Positions 63,097 through 64,000 of a stretch of 64,000 nucleotides of DNA are shown here, in pieces. Within the stretch, counting starts at the first letter, position 1, and every line of letters starts with the position of its first letter. Position numbers and translations under genes: made by a program. Origin of the DNA: Holothuria scabra (lineage: Eukaryota; Echinodermata; Holothuroidea; Aspidochirotida; Holothuriidae); contig CM074187.1 in the NCBI GenBank assembly GCA_037179385.1, positions 51,928,879-51,992,878 on the forward strand, read 5' to 3'. The notes beneath the pieces were generated by a model. That model saw only the letters and a program-made list of their open reading frames with translations. It made no database searches and was not told the origin of the DNA.

Positions 63097-63356
63097 TTAA
63101 AGGGTCAATCCTGGGGGTACAGAAACTCTCCATTGGCCCAGCTTTTTGATTGACTGTTAATTCAAACAATTCAAATTACTGAAACTTATATTACACAGCA
63201 TGAACTGTACTGAAAGTGTTGTCGTTATACACACCCTGAAGCAATAAACTGAGATTGTGACTGGATAGGGATGAATTTCAGACAATTGTAGGAGGGGCTT
63301 AAGTAAGAAGGTTAGGAGAATTGGTACCGTTTGGGATGAGAGAACTGGGCCTTTAA
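63097..63356 (+). mobile_element. Family-A TTAA MITE, plus orientation
   Basis: It runs TTAAAGGGTCAATCC to GGGATGAGAGAACTGGGCCT and TTAA at 63353-63356. The first 30 bases lost part of the TIR. Confidence 0.75.
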
Positions 63357-63610
63357 AGACCAAATTCTCTCACTCCAGGGAATTTCAATTCTCCTAGCCT
63401 ACTTACTTAAGCTCCTCCCACAAATGTCTAAAACTCTTCCTCTTCTAGATGCTATGTCAGTTTATTGCTTCAGGATGAGTTAATTCAAAACTGGATATAT
63501 CATCAGAACATGCTCTTTGTGCAGTATATGCTCTGCAATATTAGCTGGAGTACTCTGCATTTCTACTACTACAAAAATTGTAGTTTTGGATGAGATTTGA
63601 GTACTTTTAA
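63353..63610 (-). mobile_element. Family-A TTAA MITE, minus orientation, sharing a TTAA
   Basis: TTAAAGACCAAATTCTCTCA begins at the shared TTAA. The interior (CTTACTTAAGCTCCTCCCAC, GTCAGTTTATTGCTTCAGG) is the complement of family A. It ends at TTAA 63607-63610. Confidence 0.72.
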
Positions 63611-63741
63611 GTGCATCAAAATTCTTCCTAGTCATAATTCCAGTAAATGAATAAGTTCAAAAACTAAGTGCTGAAAAATTCATTTATATGCAGGTAATGA
63701 AAGAACCCTTGGATGAGACACAGTACATACAATACTTTCCT

Positions 63742-64000
63742 ACCGTATTTACTCTATTAAACGCCCCCTCTCTAATAAACGCCCCTCCAACTTTTTCGTC
63801 ACATTGCATAAAGTGAAATTGTTAATTCCAAAGACAATATGGTAAAAGGAAAATGAAATAGTCCTGCCTTGAAGCCACGAAATCTCCTAAAGTCCCATAC
63901 TGTATCCTGAAGTAAAAGGCATGTTTCTGCAACTAATTTCTGTTGATATCCATCACGCTATCACACACCGTGAACCTGTACTGCTTCGTTTGCGGTTCGA
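63742..64000 (+). repeat. Start of an unclassified dispersed element, cut by the window edge
   Basis: ACCGTATTTACTCTATTAAACGCC, with the phrase TAATAAACGCCCCTCC, has the look of a TIR end. The rest is beyond the window. Confidence 0.35.

Overview
This is eukaryotic genomic DNA, AT-rich and intron- and repeat-dominated, with one certain protein-coding gene. The organism is most likely a marine invertebrate deuterostome. An echinoderm is my best guess, but this is inference. It rests on a TANC-family scaffold gene with compact introns, the recurring palindrome TAGGCCTA, tRNA-derived SINEs, and AGGTCA-rich satellite elements. No species-diagnostic gene is present, and a hemichordate, cephalochordate or mollusc cannot be excluded.

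Region 1 (1-17.7 kb) is the 3' part of a TANC1/TANC2-type gene on the + strand. Eleven exons (496-14276) join without a frame break into 1036 codons plus a stop. They encode the end of the STAND-NTPase-linked region, a long ankyrin-repeat array, three TPRs and a disordered Ser/Pro-rich tail that ends in a class I PDZ ligand (-TAL). The 5' exons lie outside the window. The introns carry a CpG-rich TIR element nested in a TTAA MITE, a pentanucleotide satellite, and a SINE. A long 3' UTR probably runs to an AATAAA at 17681.

Region 2 (17.7-26 kb) has no recognisable gene. It holds diverged dispersed repeats and a textbook piggyBac-type MITE with perfect 18-bp TIRs.

Region 3 (26-41 kb) has a CpG-enriched promoter-like block and a candidate three-exon small gene (exons at 26269, 35804 and 40404) encoding about 77 residues of unknown function. 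Its introns hold SINEs, a foldback element, and the first large copy of a Helentron-like (HINE-like) element.

Region 4 (41-64 kb) is a graveyard of TTAA MITEs, with at least two families. Several copies are nested inside older copies, and this proves the TTAA target-site duplication. The region also has a 481-bp hAT-like element with an 8-bp TSD, a 1-kb TIR element, and a second, larger HINE-like copy (52844-56415).

The most interesting structure is the HINE-like family (33071-34666 and 52844-56415, with a decayed relative ending near 39897). It has conserved 5' and 3' ends with subterminal inverted repeats, a 3' hairpin followed by CTGG, and a variable array of about 149-bp monomers. Each monomer carries AGGTCA half-sites arranged as DR1 and DR2, the layouts bound by RXR/HNF4/COUP-TF-type nuclear receptors. 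All boundaries were read by eye and no database search was possible.
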